A stretch of 64,000 nt of DNA from Quillaja saponaria (Eukaryota; Streptophyta; Magnoliopsida; Fabales; Quillajaceae): positions 7,564,001 to 7,628,000 of the forward strand of contig CM055612.1 of assembly GCA_029379385.1 (NCBI GenBank), in the 5' to 3' direction. Shown in pieces: positions 1-12,452 of this stretch (position 1 is the stretch's first letter; each line of letters opens with the position of its first letter). Position numbers and translations under genes: made by a program. The notes beneath the pieces are model-generated. The model did not search any database. It had not been told where the DNA came from and was given only the letters and a program-made list of their open reading frames with translations.

Positions 1-710
1 CTGAAAAGCATTTATTTTTCATATATTTACTTAACAATGAATAGTGCTTATTTCTAAAATTACCCATAAACATATAAGGGAAAAAACTAGTGCCTACTAA
101 TTTAGAGATGAATATAAACCACATTGATGCTTTTCAGCATTTGTATCAAACAAAACAGACAAAAGAAACATCACCTGATGACTACCTTCGGTACCAATTC
201 CAAGATCCGAAATTGAAAAAAAGAAAAGAAAAAGAAGATCAGAGCAATCCCAAGCGGAGGTCAATTCCAGAATGCCTACAAGAATCAGCGTGTCCTTTTC
301 TTTGGCTTCTGGCTCTGCCGAACAGCTTAGAAGATTGTGCCCTTGATGAGGGAAATCAGTAGAGAAAATGCAAAGCTAGACAAGAATCAGAGAGGACCCG
401 GAAACGAGAATACTTTGAGCACCAAAAAAGGTTGGGATTTGCGGCTTAAATTGGAGGTTAGGGTCGAGTAGGGAAGATAGGAATGAAAGGATGGTGGAGA
501 GAGCTGGATTTGGGTTGTGTGTTGATGATGGGTGGCTTAGTTTCAGCAAGATGATGATAAGATAGACTTGGGGATAGGGTTAGTTTGGATATTTTGACAC
601 AAGTTTGTTGTTTAAACCAAATGTCCCAAAACTTCAGACTTATTTACAAAATAAATAAATTTAATATTTTATTTTCTGAGTTGAACTCGCTAAATGTGAC
701 CCAGTCAATG
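1..710. other. non-coding flank, possible 5' end of a gene lying left of the window
   Basis: No convincing coding exon is visible on either strand. On the minus strand, about 560 down to 180 is pyrimidine-rich and lacks the AT-richness of its surroundings. It resembles the promoter and 5' untranslated leader of a leftward gene whose body would lie outside the window. This is inference from base composition only. The short open frames here have no recognisable protein similarity. Confidence 0.25.
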
Positions 711-1270
711 TATGACTGTGCAAAAAACTCGAAAAAATTGGATACTCGAACTGAACCGGTATTTCAATTCAGTTAAATTCAAGTATTTTACGTATTTAGT
801 TCAGTTCGAATAGTTAAATTTAATATTCGTTATTTTCGATTCGGTTACGGGTAATGAGGTAGAGTGCACACAGTTACTCGTGATTACCCGAAAATTAAAA
901 TATATAATTTTTTTTTAAAAAATATATATATTATTTTTAATGTATTGCTGTGTTAATTTATAATTTTATATTTTTATTTGTGTTGAATAGGTTGATATAT
1001 TATGTTTTTATATTTTTCTTTTATAATAACTAATGAATTTAAAAAGTATGAGATTCAAAAAATATATATATAATTTTTAAATTAATTTTAGTGAATATTG
1101 ATAAATTTTGAGTAACCGAATATTCGAACCAAATTATTTATGTTTTTCAGTTCGAGTAATTTCAGGTTATGCCTATTTTCGGTTCAGTTCGTAAATTTTA
1201 TTATCTACAAAATTTGATTCGGTTCAAAAATTTACTACTATTCAAACCAAATTGACCGTATACACCCCTA
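711..1270 (+). mobile_element. hAT-like non-autonomous element (MITE), decayed
   Basis: The right end reads TATACACCCCTA, the complement of the hAT-type terminus TAGGGGTGTA. The left end is degraded (GACTGTGCAAAAAACTCG near 714). The subterminal regions are rich in CGAAC/GGTTCGG-type motifs, typical of this plant MITE group. The interior (about 985-1080) closely matches the interior of the element at 33071-34154 in the same orientation, so both belong to one family. No transposase is encoded. The target-site duplication is not clear. Confidence 0.6.
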
Positions 1271-2103
1271 GGAGTCAGTATACAATCCCGTCTGCCTACC
1301 TGACTTCCTGTCTTGAATGAAGATCAAGACACGAAGTCAGGAAAGGCTACCAGCTTTGCCTGGTGGCCCATTGACAACATCCTGATTCCTGATTCCTGCC
1401 TCCTCTTTTGCCAATTTTCACACCCTCATCAATTCAATTTGCCTATCGTAACTTCATCCACCTTCACAACATAGTTTCCTTTCTTATCTGAAATACTTTT
1501 AAGGGGGAAAACAAAATGGGACAAAATCGAAAAAATAATAATAATTAACACTCGTATGATACAAAGTATCAAAATTTCTTTACAGAACTGATTTGTAAAA
1601 ACGACAAAAGCACTAAATTGGCTGCCCAGATGTTTAAGAGTAAGAATACCATCTAAATACTCTGGTTGGTAACCAAGAAAAATGGAGTAACACAGAATAA
1701 AAAAAATTCCCCGTCCACTATTTTCACACCTAACAGAAAATTATTCTCAAATATAGCGTAAGATTAATTAGAGGCCTAAACCCAGCGCTACTATAAGCCA
1801 AAAAAAATAAAAAAAATCATTTAGCTTGAGTTCAGACGAAAATAGAATTGAAAAAGAGGAGAACTGATCGCAGTAGTTGACACTTTTAGCTTGAGCAAAC
1901 GAAGATAAAAGCAAGAGAATTGGCAAGCGCGTAAGAAGGTAGAGCTTCAGCTTGGACTGAACCTCCGTGAATTGATGGGGCTGGGAAAATAGGCAAAAGA
2001 GAAGGCAGGGATGCTGTCAATGGGCCAATTATACTTCATGTCTTCAAGTCAGTCAGGCAAAGTTGACAGCCTTTCTGAATAAGGCAGGCTTATGCTGACT
2101 AGT
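1271..2103. mobile_element. foldback element with long inverted arms
   Basis: The left arm (about 1272-1445) and right arm (about 1945-2103) are inverted copies of each other. Both carry TGGCCCATTGACA on the arm strand, followed by a CTCTTTTGCC block and a CATCAATTCA block, and both end near AGTCAGYAT. The left arm also holds its own hairpin (about 1298-1342): CCTGACTTCCTGTCTTGA pairs with TCAAGACACGAAGTCAGG. The interior is AT-rich and non-coding. It directly abuts the hAT-like element on its left. The family is not recognised. Confidence 0.6.
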
Positions 2104-2254
2104 TTGCATTGTGTAGCCGCAGACTGGGTTGCACCTGTTCAACTCACGAAGTTTTAAATTGGTCTATTCTTGAAATTACTTTGAAAATTGTTCCATATTA
2201 AATCTTTTTCTTTTATGATTTAAAAAATAAATTTGCAGTTTTGATCCGGTGTTT

Positions 2255-3000
2255 TTCTAGTTTGTTAGTTATATAACCCGTAATTGATGTCTAAATGAAT
2301 TAGACTGAATTTGTGTAATGAATTGACTAGTTGTGACTATATCCTCTCTCTTCCTTGGTTATGGTTTCACCTGCAATAGTAGTATCAGAGATTCTTCTTC
2401 CATGGTTGTGGAATAGCCATGGTGAACGTGAACAACAACGTTCTTGATCAGAGATTTGTTGCACTAGATCGAAGAATAGATGATATGGGGTCAAGATTAA
2501 CTGGGGATTCATCATTGCAGGAACTGAAAGCTGGCATTGAGTCATCATTTCAGGAACTAAACATCTGATATGGATTCATAGTTCCTAACTTTGATGGAAG
2601 TCATGGCTTCACTCACTATGACAACGATGGAGGTGTATGGCACAAGGCCTGAGATGAAGTTGGAGGCCATACATGAGAAATTATTTAGTTTTATGCTACA
2701 CAATGCAAAAGAAAACAGGAACTCCACTCCAACAAATTTGTCAAAGCTCTACAATGGACAGAAACTATTAATCCACCTCCGGGTAGACTCACAAGTTGCA
2801 AAAGTAAAAGTTTTCGTTGACAAGATCACTTGTCACCAACTTTTCAATGGTGTGCAAGAAGCAATAGATCCAGCACTTGCAGACCTCAAGAATTCAAGTC
2901 TTCAAATGCACCATTTTAAGAAAAATTATATTTCTTCAAGAACGAAGACAAGGATATCAGAAATAAGGAAAATGAGATTTGCAAGCATATGGGAATCTTA
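2255..3000 (+). mobile_element. decayed LTR-retrotransposon fragment, gag-like, plus orientation
   Basis: A translated stretch starting at the ATG near 2419 (MVNVNNNVLDQRF...) reads through a coiled-coil-like helix. After frame changes it continues with a TMEVYGTRPEMKLEAIHEKL segment near 2620-2690. The same pattern is seen on the minus strand at 3.9-4.8 kb (IEVYGPGPEKKLQAVYM), so these are related gag N-terminal fragments. The sequence TAGTTTGTTAGYTATATA with a following GTAATTGATGT block occurs at about 2258-2295 and again at 3355-3390, like a shared LTR edge. Stops and frameshifts show it is not functional. Confidence 0.5.
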
Positions 3001-3359
3001 AAAATCAAATTGTTGGAATTATAAGGTCTTCTCATACTAAATTTCAAGCAATAATGGTTTGGATGGTAGTGGTCAAACAAAAGTATCAGAAGGACAAGAA
3101 ATCTAGAAGATCGTCCTTCAAGAATTTACAACAGCAACTCTGAGTTAACTATAGAAAGACCAACTGCACAAAAAAAATTCTTAGAATCTTTCCATCAAAC
3201 ATCTTGTAGTTTAATGCAGATTTTATCCTCATGAAGCTTTTAGTACAATTGTTTCTAATGGACATCATTATTAATCCTTGAAGCCAAGGATTATTTGAAG
3301 GAGAGGTGATTGATAGGGTAGAAGTGGGGACATGGTTAGTATGTGTTTTTTGCACTAGT

Positions 3360-3683
3360 TTGTTAGCTATATAGCGTGTAATTGATGTGTAAAAGAATTG
3401 GACTTGAATTTAGACAATGGTTATGGGTTTCACATCTAACATATGAGGAATAGTTTTGGTGGGTGATAAAGGTAAACCCTAAATTGGTAATCTTGCAACA
3501 AACAAAAAGTAAGGGAGAAATAGAAAGAGGAAGGGAGGAATGAGAGAAAAACTAGCAAACGGATGGTCCATTTCATTACAATCCCTAAGTCTCATATCTT
3601 TGTAGACAAGGTATTCTTCTTGTATAGGTAACTAAAATCAATTCAAATATCTAATTTACACTAAGCCCAAATTGATCTGTAAC
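3360..3683 (-). repeat. candidate LTR of the decayed retrotransposon
   Basis: Read on the minus strand, this segment begins TGTTACAGATC and ends with GCTAACA, a TG...CA structure. It is immediately preceded (minus strand, 3696-3684) by the purine tract AAGAAGTGGGGAT, which fits a polypurine tract before a 3' LTR. An internal block with GAGAGAAAAACTAGCAA and CTTTGTAGACARG (3540-3625) recurs at 4855-4925, which is consistent with a truncated 5' LTR there. Boundaries are approximate. Confidence 0.5.
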
Positions 3684-4960
3684 AATCCCCACTTCTTCAA
3701 ATAATTCTTGCCTCAAGAATCAGCTTGAATATTCATTGAGTCAGCAGGAGAAGCCATTAGAGCATTTATAGGAGATCATAGTGGAAGATCAGGTGGAAAG
3801 ATTGTTCTTGATCTTGTTACAAAAATGCTTCATCAAAGCTTCAAAAATTACTTCCCTTGCAGATGAACTCTTAAATTTCTTGCCTTGAGTTGAATAGAAG
3901 AATAATGTATATTTAGATAATATAAAATGTACAAGAGGGCATCTACTTAACATAGTGAACCTAGACTAAATATTAACTAAATACGTGTTATAGTGAACAT
4001 AAACTAAATATTAACCAAATACATAATAAAAATTACACATAATTACAATCCTATATGGACATAATTTGAGAGACATAATAGGCACAAATCATGGGTTAAT
4101 TGAGAGCCCTTGATTTATGCTAACACCTTGAATAGAAATTTCGAGTCTTCAAGCAGCAATTCTTGCTCAGGCCTTTGTCTAGCTTCATCTTAATAGAATT
4201 TGCAATGTCACCAACAGATGTATAGGGATCTAAATTTTGCAATTTATTGAATTGGCAACCTACTTGAATTTCTTGTTCATGGTTGTCATCATTATATGGA
4301 TTGAGAAATTCTTACAAAATTGGTTCCCTTCTTGGAGTTCTTGAAAGAGTCACAATTTTTCAAGCACTTTTGCAATTAGAGTTGGATGTTAAAGAGTCAT
4401 GGATGAATTTGGATAATTCACGATGGAATTGAGTAGAATGGGCTCGTTTCAAGGTTCCATCATCCCCTTCATTCGTAAAGGTTGACAGATTCGCCAAATC
4501 AGAGTTTCGGTTTCCTTATGCAGTAGGTAGCACGAAACTCAGTAGTTTCTCATATAAACAGCCTGCAACTTCTTCTCAGGCCCTGGGCCATATACCTCTA
4601 TTGTTGTCCCAGTGAATGAAGCTATGGTTTTCATTAAAATTTGAAATTGTGTATCCATACCAGCTTGGATTTCCTACAATGATGAACCAATTTCAGTGAT
4701 TTTTGATTCCATATCAACCATTCTTGATCCCATTGCTTCCAGCAATGACTCCATGATGTAAGTCTAAAATCAACTAACCATTGCTGCATTTACCTTCACC
4801 ATATTTGGCTCTGCTAAGAAAAAGGGGAGAGAGAGAGAAAGAGAGATGGTGGGAGGAGAGAAAAACTAGCAATGGCTAGTCCATTTATTTACAATTCAAA
4901 AGTCTCCTCTTTGTAGACAGGCTATTCTCCTCAACCAAGTGATGTTTCTTGGCTACAGTA
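3684..4960 (-). mobile_element. decayed LTR-retrotransposon internal fragment (gag-like), minus orientation
   Basis: On the minus strand a gag-like N-terminus starts near 4802 (MVKVNAAM). Through frame changes it reaches MGSRMVDMESKITEIG (near 4730) and IEVYGPGPEKKLQAVYM (about 4600). Many stops and frameshifts follow. It lies between a candidate 3' LTR (3360-3683) and a partial copy of the same LTR block (4830-4960). This looks like a very short, internally deleted element, and no reverse transcriptase domain remains. Confidence 0.5.
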
Positions 4961-6424
4961 TCAGCTACGGAGTTGCCTTCATGTGTGCTTACTTATACAG
5001 TATCCTTTTTGGGCTCAATCAAAGCGTTAAAGCCTATAATATTTTAGTATTTTGAAGATAAAATAGAGATTTTTTTTTTAAATTATTCATTAACACCATT
5101 AATTTTTTTTTTTTTAACCTAAGTGTGGGTAGTGTCTTGTGATCTAAAGTTTGAATCTAGTGTTGTTCCAGTAAACTTCAAAGGAAGAGAATATAATTTA
5201 CTCAAAAAATTAAATAAAATAAAGAGGCAACAAAGCAAAGTGATTAGAATGAACAAATTTTTTTTTTAAAAAAAATTTTAAAAATAATAAATTATATGTA
5301 TCTTTATCTGTAAATTATTTTATTTGTGAAAATGTATTTCTTATTTTGGAAATAAGTGAAAATGATTGAAGAGAATATGTATTTTACTTTTAAAATATTT
5401 TATTTGATTATTAATAAATATATGTAGAAAATTGATTTAAGGTTCGTAATTGAAAACATATTGCTTTCTTTGGGAAAATGTATAAATACCAAATCCTTGT
5501 CTTTCTAAAAGTCATTATTTTCTCTTAATACCTTCAATAAGTTATATAACATTCCCAATACGTTTTATTTAAAATAAATCTTAAATTTTAAATTAAAATA
5601 GATGTATATTACTTTTCAAAAAAGCTCATTAATTTAAAAATTAAATTTCATTATTTAATAATTAGTAGAAGTGTAAATCATTCAAAAACTAATAAAATTT
5701 TCTCATGTTATATTTCTTTCAAAATTAGCTTCATGACTAATTTTATATTCAGATCCATGCTTCTTGTTTATTTTTTCTAAATAAATATTTAAATTTATAT
5801 ATATATTTTTTTCAGTGTCATTATGAAAAAAAAAATATATATATATAAATACATATTAATTTTCAACATAATATATTTTTTAAACTGTCAAAGAAAAATA
5901 TGAAAGATAATGAGATGTATAATTATAAGGACTTATTAAAAAAATTAAAAGGAAAAAGTAGAATTTATCGATTACTTTTATCTTAAAAAGTTAGAAAGAA
6001 AAGGAAAAGGGAACGAAAAGAAAAAGAGAAGAACTTGGAGGGAGGGGTTTTGAAGACAAAAAAATCAAAAGTCGGCGCCAATGTCCCCGCCGACCAATCT
6101 GCCCATCCTTTTCCTCTTCACCATCACCATCGCCATCGTACCTTCTTTTAATTAATTTTTATGTTTCATCACAAATATAAAACCCCTCACCTTCTATCTG
6201 CTTCTTTTTATCTTCTTAGTTTATGTTTTTCTTTTCTTCGGTTCTTCCGTATAATGTTTTTTTTTCAAAATAACGGAAGATGCCCGGATTTTATTTTAGA
6301 AATTTCATGAAATGGGGTTTTCAAATTCATTAAATTTTTTCTTGCTTAGTTATTTGATTTAATCTTTTCTCTTTTGGGTATTTGATTCTTCGAATTTTTG
6401 ATCTTTTCATTTTTGGGCTAAACT
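4961..6424. other. AT-rich intergenic region and SOV 5' leader
   Basis: 4961-5990 is strongly AT-rich with no coding signal. From about 6040 the composition changes to a C/T-rich stretch (CGCCGACC, CTCTTCACCATCACCATC) that fits the promoter and 5' untranslated region of the exonuclease gene starting at 6425. A short upstream open frame begins at about 6224 (16 codons). No other feature is seen. Confidence 0.4.
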
Positions 6425-9400
6425 ATGAAATCTACGGTAGAACAATCGGTGGTTCAGAGGGTTGATGATGCGGATAAGGAGAAGAAGAAGAAGCGACGAT
6501 CCAATCGGCGATCAAAACAAAATCCTGCCTCATCAGGTAGTTTCTGTTTCAATCTTATTGGGTTTTTCGTTTCCGGCATTAAGCTCAACTGAGTTCGGTT
6601 TGGTAAAATAGTCTTTTTACTTTTTTGGGTTGAATTCCTCTTACTGGGATTTTTATTTTCAATTGGTTTTGCTGGCACAGCAGGATTTACTCTGGCAAGT
6701 GGCAACGCGTATAATTTGAGCCTTAATTAGTAATGAAACAGTGATATCTTAAGTTTAACCCAAGAGATATGATTGCCCATTTGGTACTCTTTGTCCATTC
6801 CTGTTTATCCTATTTTGTTTCAGTGCTACTTTATAGCTATTTGGGTGATTGTGTAATTTTGTGAGCTACTGAATTTTGCAGGCGAGGATACTCTTGTGCC
6901 TAGTTCAGGGGATGCATTTCCTTTTTATGTAAAAAAAAAATTAATATTCAATATTTTATTAATTGTTTATGAAGAAGGAAGTATACCCAGTGCAGAATTG
7001 GGTAGGACACTTTTATTTTGTACTAAAAATATAGTGAACAGCCGAGAGACAATCCTACGAGTGATTCACCGACACCAGGAGACTTAAACCGGTGCTGTTT
7101 GACGCATGCTTGAATGCTATTCCCATTTGTAGTTTCTAATTTTAGACTAACAAAGTTTTTCACACTCCTTGGTAGTTCCTCCCTTGGTTTGGAACCCTGC
7201 AATTGAACAGACTCACAATGTCTATATTGCTTCAGCTCCAATGCTCTTATCATATTCTTTGTCCCTTAAATTGTGAATGTAGACTAAAATGTAGTTCTTC
7301 TGAAACAATGATAGTGCATACATTTTTTTCTCATGAAATAATCTATCTACCTTATTGATGTGTGATTATTAGTAAACTTGATACATGGTTTAACTCACCC
7401 TATTCCCCCCTCCCAATCCAAAAAAAATAAAAATTTCTAAACTTGTTTGCGATATTTAATTTTTCCCTATTTTGCCAGCATCTTCTAATGTGCCTGCATG
7501 CTTCAGTAGTTCTTCATCAAAGCAGCAGGTATTCAATATGCATTCCCTAAATGAGCAGGGATTGTCAAGAGCATCTGATGGTGCTTTCAATTATATGCCA
7601 CCAATGCATATTAATGAGCAACTGGACACTTCGGAGGGGCAGACTATGCAAATGTATGGTCAAGAAATGTTTTCAAATTCAAGCCCTCATCCGATAGTTT
7701 GTGGAAGGTCCCTAGGGACATCTACAGACAAGTATTCACTTCCTTATCATCAGATGGTGGTTTGTGGGCAAAGAAATTATTTTATTCCTCACTGGTCCAC
7801 GGATGCTGTTGAGAAGGCATTAGAGGTCAGTTGGTCTAATTTATGGAATAAACTGCTGATTGTTGAATTAAGTTGTGGTAATAGCATATCTGAAGAAGGC
7901 TATAACTTTTGATACATTTCTTATCTTTCTTTTGCAGAAGGGCGATGTTTTTAAAGCTCTGTTTCGTGTCAATGCTTACAATAGACTTGAGGTTTCTAAC
8001 ACTATCCCCTTTCTTTTTTTGGTGCTTACTTCTCAATTTCATGTTTCCAATGCTTTTCATCATTCATTACTTTATGGATAACATAGATTTATGATTTATC
8101 TGTATGTAGGCCTACTGCAAAATTGATGGAGTGCCTACAGACGTTCTTATTAGTGGAATCCCTGCACAGAATAGAGCTGTGAGTCTCAGGGTCCTATTGC
8201 AATTGTTCTTTAATAGTCCACATCATATTTTCTGCATTATGTTCATGGAACTATTTCTCATATATATTAATACATATATTTATGTTGCAACTGGATGAGA
8301 TCTTGTATGAAAATAGTCAGATCTGGATGAGATCGTACATGTGGAAAGTATTCTAAAATAGGCCAGAATTGAACAGACACAACATGAACATTGAACAGTT
8401 ACACATTGTGATGTTTCTGTTTCTGTACGTATGTTGAAAGTGGATATAGAGGTTCTAATATTGCTTATTTCTTTTCAAGCCCATAAGTGTACTTGCATTT
8501 TTAGTCTGTGATTGGCTCTAGGTGTGTTAGTTTGTTTAGGTGATGGTGTGAAGTGCAAGCTTCAGCTCTTTGCTCAATTATGATTGTTTCTTGATGTATG
8601 TTATCTGATTAACTTCAATGAATGAATCTAGATTTCAAGATAGATATGTTTTTATGGAGCCTTAGTTCTTTCTATTGATAAACATCTTACTAGACAGGTG
8701 TCTAATAGCATGTTTGTACTTCTAACTGAGGTACATGTCTGCTAATCTAATTGCTCTGCTTAGGTGGAAGGTGACATTGTTGCTATTACGGTTGATCCTT
8801 TGACATCATGGACAAGAATGAAAGGGTCAAATGGCGTTTCCGACAATTCTTCTCCGGTAGAAGATTGTAACTCATTCCTAGTAAATGATGAAATGGCAGG
8901 TGATAGTTGCAAAGGTAATGATAAGGTAGATCACGGTCATGAGGATCACCTTTATAGAAATTTCCCTATTCCTGGAAGAGGATGTTGTTTTGCGGAGAGT
9001 ACTTCCCATGGTGCAACATATGGTTTAGATTCAACTAGACTAGCCGGTCATAGTGGTCCCAATGGACATTACCCCTCCACTTCAGATTCTTTACATATTG
9101 GTTCTTGCATTGGGCAGAGTGAAGTCTTAAATGCACTGGATAAATTACGTTCCATGATCAATAGTTTCCCTTCAAAAGGACCAACAGGCAGGGTGGTTGC
9201 TGTCATTGAGAGGTCTCGTCGTCGAGATGCTGTTGTTGGTTATCTTAATGTGAAGCAGTGGATCTCTTACAGGAATTTTAACAAAAAAGAAGGGATGAAG
9301 ATCAAAAGTTTGGCTGCTGAGCAAGAATATATCCAGCTTATCCCAAATGATCGAAAATTTATGAAAATGATGGTCCTTGTTAGGGATTTACCCAACTACA

Positions 9401-12400
9401 TCAAGAAAAGATTGTGGAATGAGGATCTCACAGTTGAGCGGGATCTGGTAGCTGCTCAAATTGATAATTGGCCCGAAGATTGCCATGTTCCACAAGCTCA
9501 CATCTTGCATATTTTTGGACGTGGCAGTGAAGTGGAGCCACATATAGATGCAATTTTATTTGAAAATGCAATTTGTTCTGAGGAATTCTCTCTTGAAGCT
9601 CTCTCTTGCCTGCCACATCTTCCTTGGGAAGTGCCACCAGAGGAATTCCGAAGTAGAATCGATCTTCGAAATTTGTGTGTATTTACCATTGACCCTTCGA
9701 CTGCTACTGATCTTGATGATGCTCTATCAATTGAAAAATTACCCAATGAAAACTTTAGAGTAGGTATCCACATTGCTGATGTAACTTACTTTGTTTTACC
9801 TGACACAGCCTTAGATATAGAAGCTCAGCTTAGGTCAACCAGCGTTTCTATGTCACAACAAAAATTATCAATGTTGCCGGCATCACTTTCAGAAAATGTA
9901 GGTTCACTTAATCCTGGTGTAGATCGACTTGTGTTTTCCATATTCTTGGATATAGATCATGCTGGGAATGTTGTAGACCGCTGGATTGGTCGTGCTGTCA
10001 TGCAATCTTGTTGCAAACTTTCATATGATCACGCTCAGGACATCATTGATGGGGTTATTGATGTGGAGACTTCCAATTTTTCAGATAATTGCTATCCCCA
10101 GTTGCATGGCAATTTTGAATGGTCTGATGTGGTTAGGTCTGTCAACTGCCTTTACAAAATCTCAAAAATGTTGAAAGAGAAGAGATTTAGTGATGGGGCT
10201 TTACGGCTTGAAGGCTCTAAAGTTGTTTTTCTGTTTGATGAATATGGAAATCCATATGATAGTATGCTTTGTGACCAGAAAGAGTCAAATTTTCTTGTGG
10301 AGGAATTTATGCTTTTGGCAAATAGGACAGCTGCGGAAGTCATTTGTAGAGCTTTTCCTGACAGTGCATTGTTGCGGAGGCACCCTGAACCTAATATGCG
10401 GAAGCTGATAGAGTTTGAAGCATTTTGTCTTAAACATGGTTTAGAATTAGATACGTCATCTTCTGGCCAGTTCCATCAGTCATTGGAGCGGATTAGGGAA
10501 AAGCTCAAGGGTGATTCCGTGTTATTTGATATTCTTATTTCATATGCTACAAGGCCAATGCAATTAGCATCTTACTTCTGTACCAGAGATCTAAAGGACA
10601 ATGAAAATGAGTGGGGTCACTATGCTCTGGCACTACCTCTTTATACTCATTTTACATCACCACTGCGTCAATATCCTGATATTGTTGTTCATCGGACTCT
10701 AGCTGCCGCTATGGAGGCTGAAAAACTGTATCAGAATAAATTGCAAGTTAACAGTGGGGAGGAGGTGAGGAAAAGCTTTTTCACTGGAGTTTACTTTGAT
10801 AAAAGCGCTGCAGAATCCCTGGATGGTAAGGAAGCATTATTAGCTGCAGCTTTGAAGAATAAAGTTCCTGGTACAGAACTACTTGCAGATGTTGCTGCTT
10901 ATTGCAATGAGAGAAAGTTGGCTAGTAGGCGTGTCAAGGATGCTTGTGACAAACTTTACATGTGGGTCCTCCTCAAGAAGAAAGAGGTATGCTTATCATC
11001 TAATTCCTCCTAACTTGTAGTTGGTATTATCTTATGCTGTTCACTTTATTGTTATGGTCATGTTGATCTTCCCCTGTAAAACAACTGAGAGTTTAAAGAT
11101 CAACTGCAATTTGAGGGAAGCATGATGAGGTTTTCCTGCATAAACTGGAATATATTCATTCCGTCTTCTCTTTTCTTGTGATAAATGCTGTTTTTTTGTT
11201 TTCTATCTCTGTAGTCTGTACCCTGCTTCCCAAAATTTTCTTAGTTGTTTGTCATTTAGTAATCTTTTGAACTTGCATATCATTATAAGATAACTTGTGG
11301 TTGCAACTCCAGTTTATAATAGTAGCGAGACAAATAAGTTGCATTATTTTTTGTTTCTGGTTGTGCTTGGTTCATGATTACTTCTTGAGTACTTCATTTT
11401 TGGTTTTCTTCTGTTCTGCAGGTTATATTGTCAGAAGCAAGAATAATGGGATTGGGTCCACGCTTCATGTCCATTTATATTCAAAAGCTAGCTGTAAGTG
11501 ACCTTCAAGCTCTGTACATTCCTTAGTCAAACTCACATACACTCCCTGATAGGAATCGAAGTTGCAAGCATGTATACTTTTTTTTTTTTTTTTTTTCTTT
11601 TTGAGAAAAGAAAGTAATACTAATTCATAAACTTCTTTATTGATGATGGTTTAGAAACAACATACAATTATTGAAGTTTATAGTATTTTGTTTATGTTTG
11701 ATGATACATTCCTGCATGATTAAAAAACCCTTCTGCACTAGTTGCTGTCAGTTCTTTTCTTCTTTTCTGTTGTCTTTTCTTTCTCTTTTTTTAGGATTGT
11801 TGAGCCTCCTCATTCTACTTTCTTTTCTTCTCTTTCGTAATGTAATCTTTTATTCTATGCGAAAAAGAAAAGGTCTGCCATGTAGATCTTTTCTTGCCCT
11901 CAGTGCACTTATATGTTATGTTTGTGCTCTCTTGTGGCAAACTGTGATTTTGAAGATACTTTTCCTCTTTTCTACACTGTGCACTTGCAACTCTTCTTTT
12001 TACACATCTCAACTTAATTGTTTCAGATTGAAAGGAGAATAAATTATGATGAAGTTGAAGACTTGACAGTGGAATGGCTTGATGCTACAACTACTTTGGT
12101 GCTTAGCTTGTATGCCAATAAACCCGGATTTAGGAAAGGTAGCGCTGGTAAATTGAGGGCACTTGAAGATGTTGCATTAGTTGTCAGTCCGTATGAAGTA
12201 AGTCAAGTAACACTCGAAAAGGATGGCTTGGATGAATTTGGTGCCACAAATGCAGGAGATGCTGGTGTGGCTGCCTTGGACAAGGAGTCTAGTACCAAAT
12301 TTGACATTTCAGATAATGAAATTAACCCTGCAGTGTTTCCTTTCACGGTTCGTGTCCTTTCAACAATCCCAGTAGCTCTTCATGCTGTTGGTGGTGATGA

Positions 12401-12452
12401 TGGACCTCTTGATATTGGGGTGAGGCTGTACATGACATCATATTGCAGGTAA
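6425..12452 (+). CDS. SOV: DIS3L2-type 3'-5' exoribonuclease, SOV (suppressor of varicose) orthologue
   Basis: Seven coding exons join in frame: 6425-6536, 7479-7825, 7938-7991, 8110-8178, 8764-10986, 11422-11493 and 12027-12452, all with GT-AG borders. They encode 1100 aa, close to the roughly 1050 aa of Arabidopsis SOV. The order is a lysine/arginine-rich N-terminus (MKSTVEQSV), a cold-shock domain (about 155-205), a second OB-like segment, the RNB catalytic domain and a C-terminal S1-like region. No PIN domain is present, which separates DIS3L2 from DIS3. The four metal-binding aspartates are visible in DPSTATDLDDAL (D504, D510, D512, D513). The motif HFTSPLRQYPDIVVHR has Q830 where a basic residue is usual. 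The family degrades cytoplasmic mRNA 3'-5' and is linked to uridylated RNA decay and P-bodies. The gene is convergent with the small gene at 13.3-15.1 kb. Exon joins are inferred, and the identity is strong. Confidence 0.93.

Noticed and set aside
6882..6935. Possible extra exon of SOV between exons 1 and 2 (GEDTLVPSSGDAFPFY after a TTTTGCAG acceptor)
   Set aside because: Using its nearest donor leaves the wrong phase and runs into a stop in the next exon. Skipping it gives a perfectly continuous frame of the expected length.
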